Positions 37,665 to 37,791 of a stretch of DNA of 37,791 bases are shown here, in pieces (positions within the stretch are counted from its first letter, which is position 1; each line of letters opens with the position of its first letter). Source of the DNA: a virus; the IMG/VR virus record IMGVR_UViG_3300006916_000130, positions 1 through 37,791 of that record; one strand, written 5' to 3'. Below the pieces are notes generated by a model. It did not search any database. It saw nothing but the letters and a program-made list of their open reading frames with translations, and was not told where the DNA came from. The position numbers and the translations under genes are program-made.

Positions 37665-37791
37665 TCAGTTAGAAGAGTTTATAACTAAAACTAGAAAAAT
37701 AGGTTATAGAGATCATAAAACTGTTAAGAGTTTAGAAATAGAAAAAACTATTAATGAAAAATGGGGTAAGTTCTTTTTTACTTTTAAAGAA
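37633..37791 (+). CDS. Unknown protein, 5' part only (possible GNAT-like N-terminus)
   Basis: An open frame of 53 codons from the ATG at 37633 to the window end, starting MLVTKDSCTNDQLEEFITKT and continuing through KIGYRDHKTV to EKWGKFFFTFKE. It overlaps the previous gene by 32 bases in another frame. The ending WGKFFFTFKE resembles the first strand of GNAT-type acetyltransferases in some marine phages, but too little is visible to decide. Confidence 0.4.
   Translation, partial: MLVTKDSCTNDQLEEFITKTRKIGYRDHKTVKSLEIEKTINEKWGKFFFTFKE

Overview
The window is a piece of an AT-rich, T4-like marine myovirus genome (pelagimyophage or cyanophage-like). The evidence is a T4 core gene set with recognisable sequences: uvsW, uvsY, gp16, gp17, gp18, gp19, gp20, gp13, gp21, gp22 and gp23. 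Marine-phage accessories (phoH, an IscA-type iron-sulfur carrier, small basic proteins) sit beside it, as do several copies of the T4 late promoter box TATAAATA. No photosynthesis gene is present, so the host cannot be fixed; SAR11-type or cyanobacterial hosts both fit.

Layout. 1-1537 (minus): recombination genes uvsY then uvsW, the latter running off the window. 1546-2357 (plus): a late-promoter box, two hairpins and a terminator-like element, then phoH and a bidirectional terminator. 2358-5669 (minus): small genes, including two putative structural proteins, an IscA-like protein, a membrane-anchored coiled-coil protein, two small basic proteins, a compact DUF5872-like protein and a tail-tube-fold protein. 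5688-14061 (minus): the head block gp20, gp13, gp67-like, Cys-rich protein, unknown, gp21, gp22, gp23, ended by a strong hairpin terminator. 14089-16816: gp19 and gp18. 16861-32552: a nearly 16 kb block of fibre-like and adhesin-like genes inserted between gp18 and gp17. 32583-34795: terminase gp17 and gp16. 34890-37791 (plus): a divergent accessory operon with two adenylate-forming (ANL) proteins, a putative P-loop or sulfotransferase-like protein and a cut-off fourth gene.

How it works together. The minus-strand genes make and fill the capsid (gp16/17 packaging motor, gp20 portal, gp21 protease, gp22 scaffold, gp23 shell) and build the neck and contractile tail (gp13, gp18, gp19). The gp17-gp18 block probably supplies fibres and receptor-binding parts. 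Exact TATAAATA boxes lie before gp16, the 80-aa gene, gp18, gp13, gp22, the tube-fold gene, the 142-aa gene, uvsW and (plus strand) phoH, so the region is organised as several late transcription units.

Most notable observations: (1) an Asp-Ser-Asp motif repeated well over a hundred times in the fibre block, often exactly 14 or 21 residues apart in coiled-coil register, and also inserted into gp13; (2) an in-frame amber codon in the portal gene at what looks like a conserved Trp; (3) the divergent ANL cluster beginning with a minimal ANL core; (4) two cupredoxin-like modules with a full His-Cys-His-Met ligand set; (5) a late promoter placed so that the tube-fold mRNA would be leaderless; (6) a short structured leader or small RNA before phoH.
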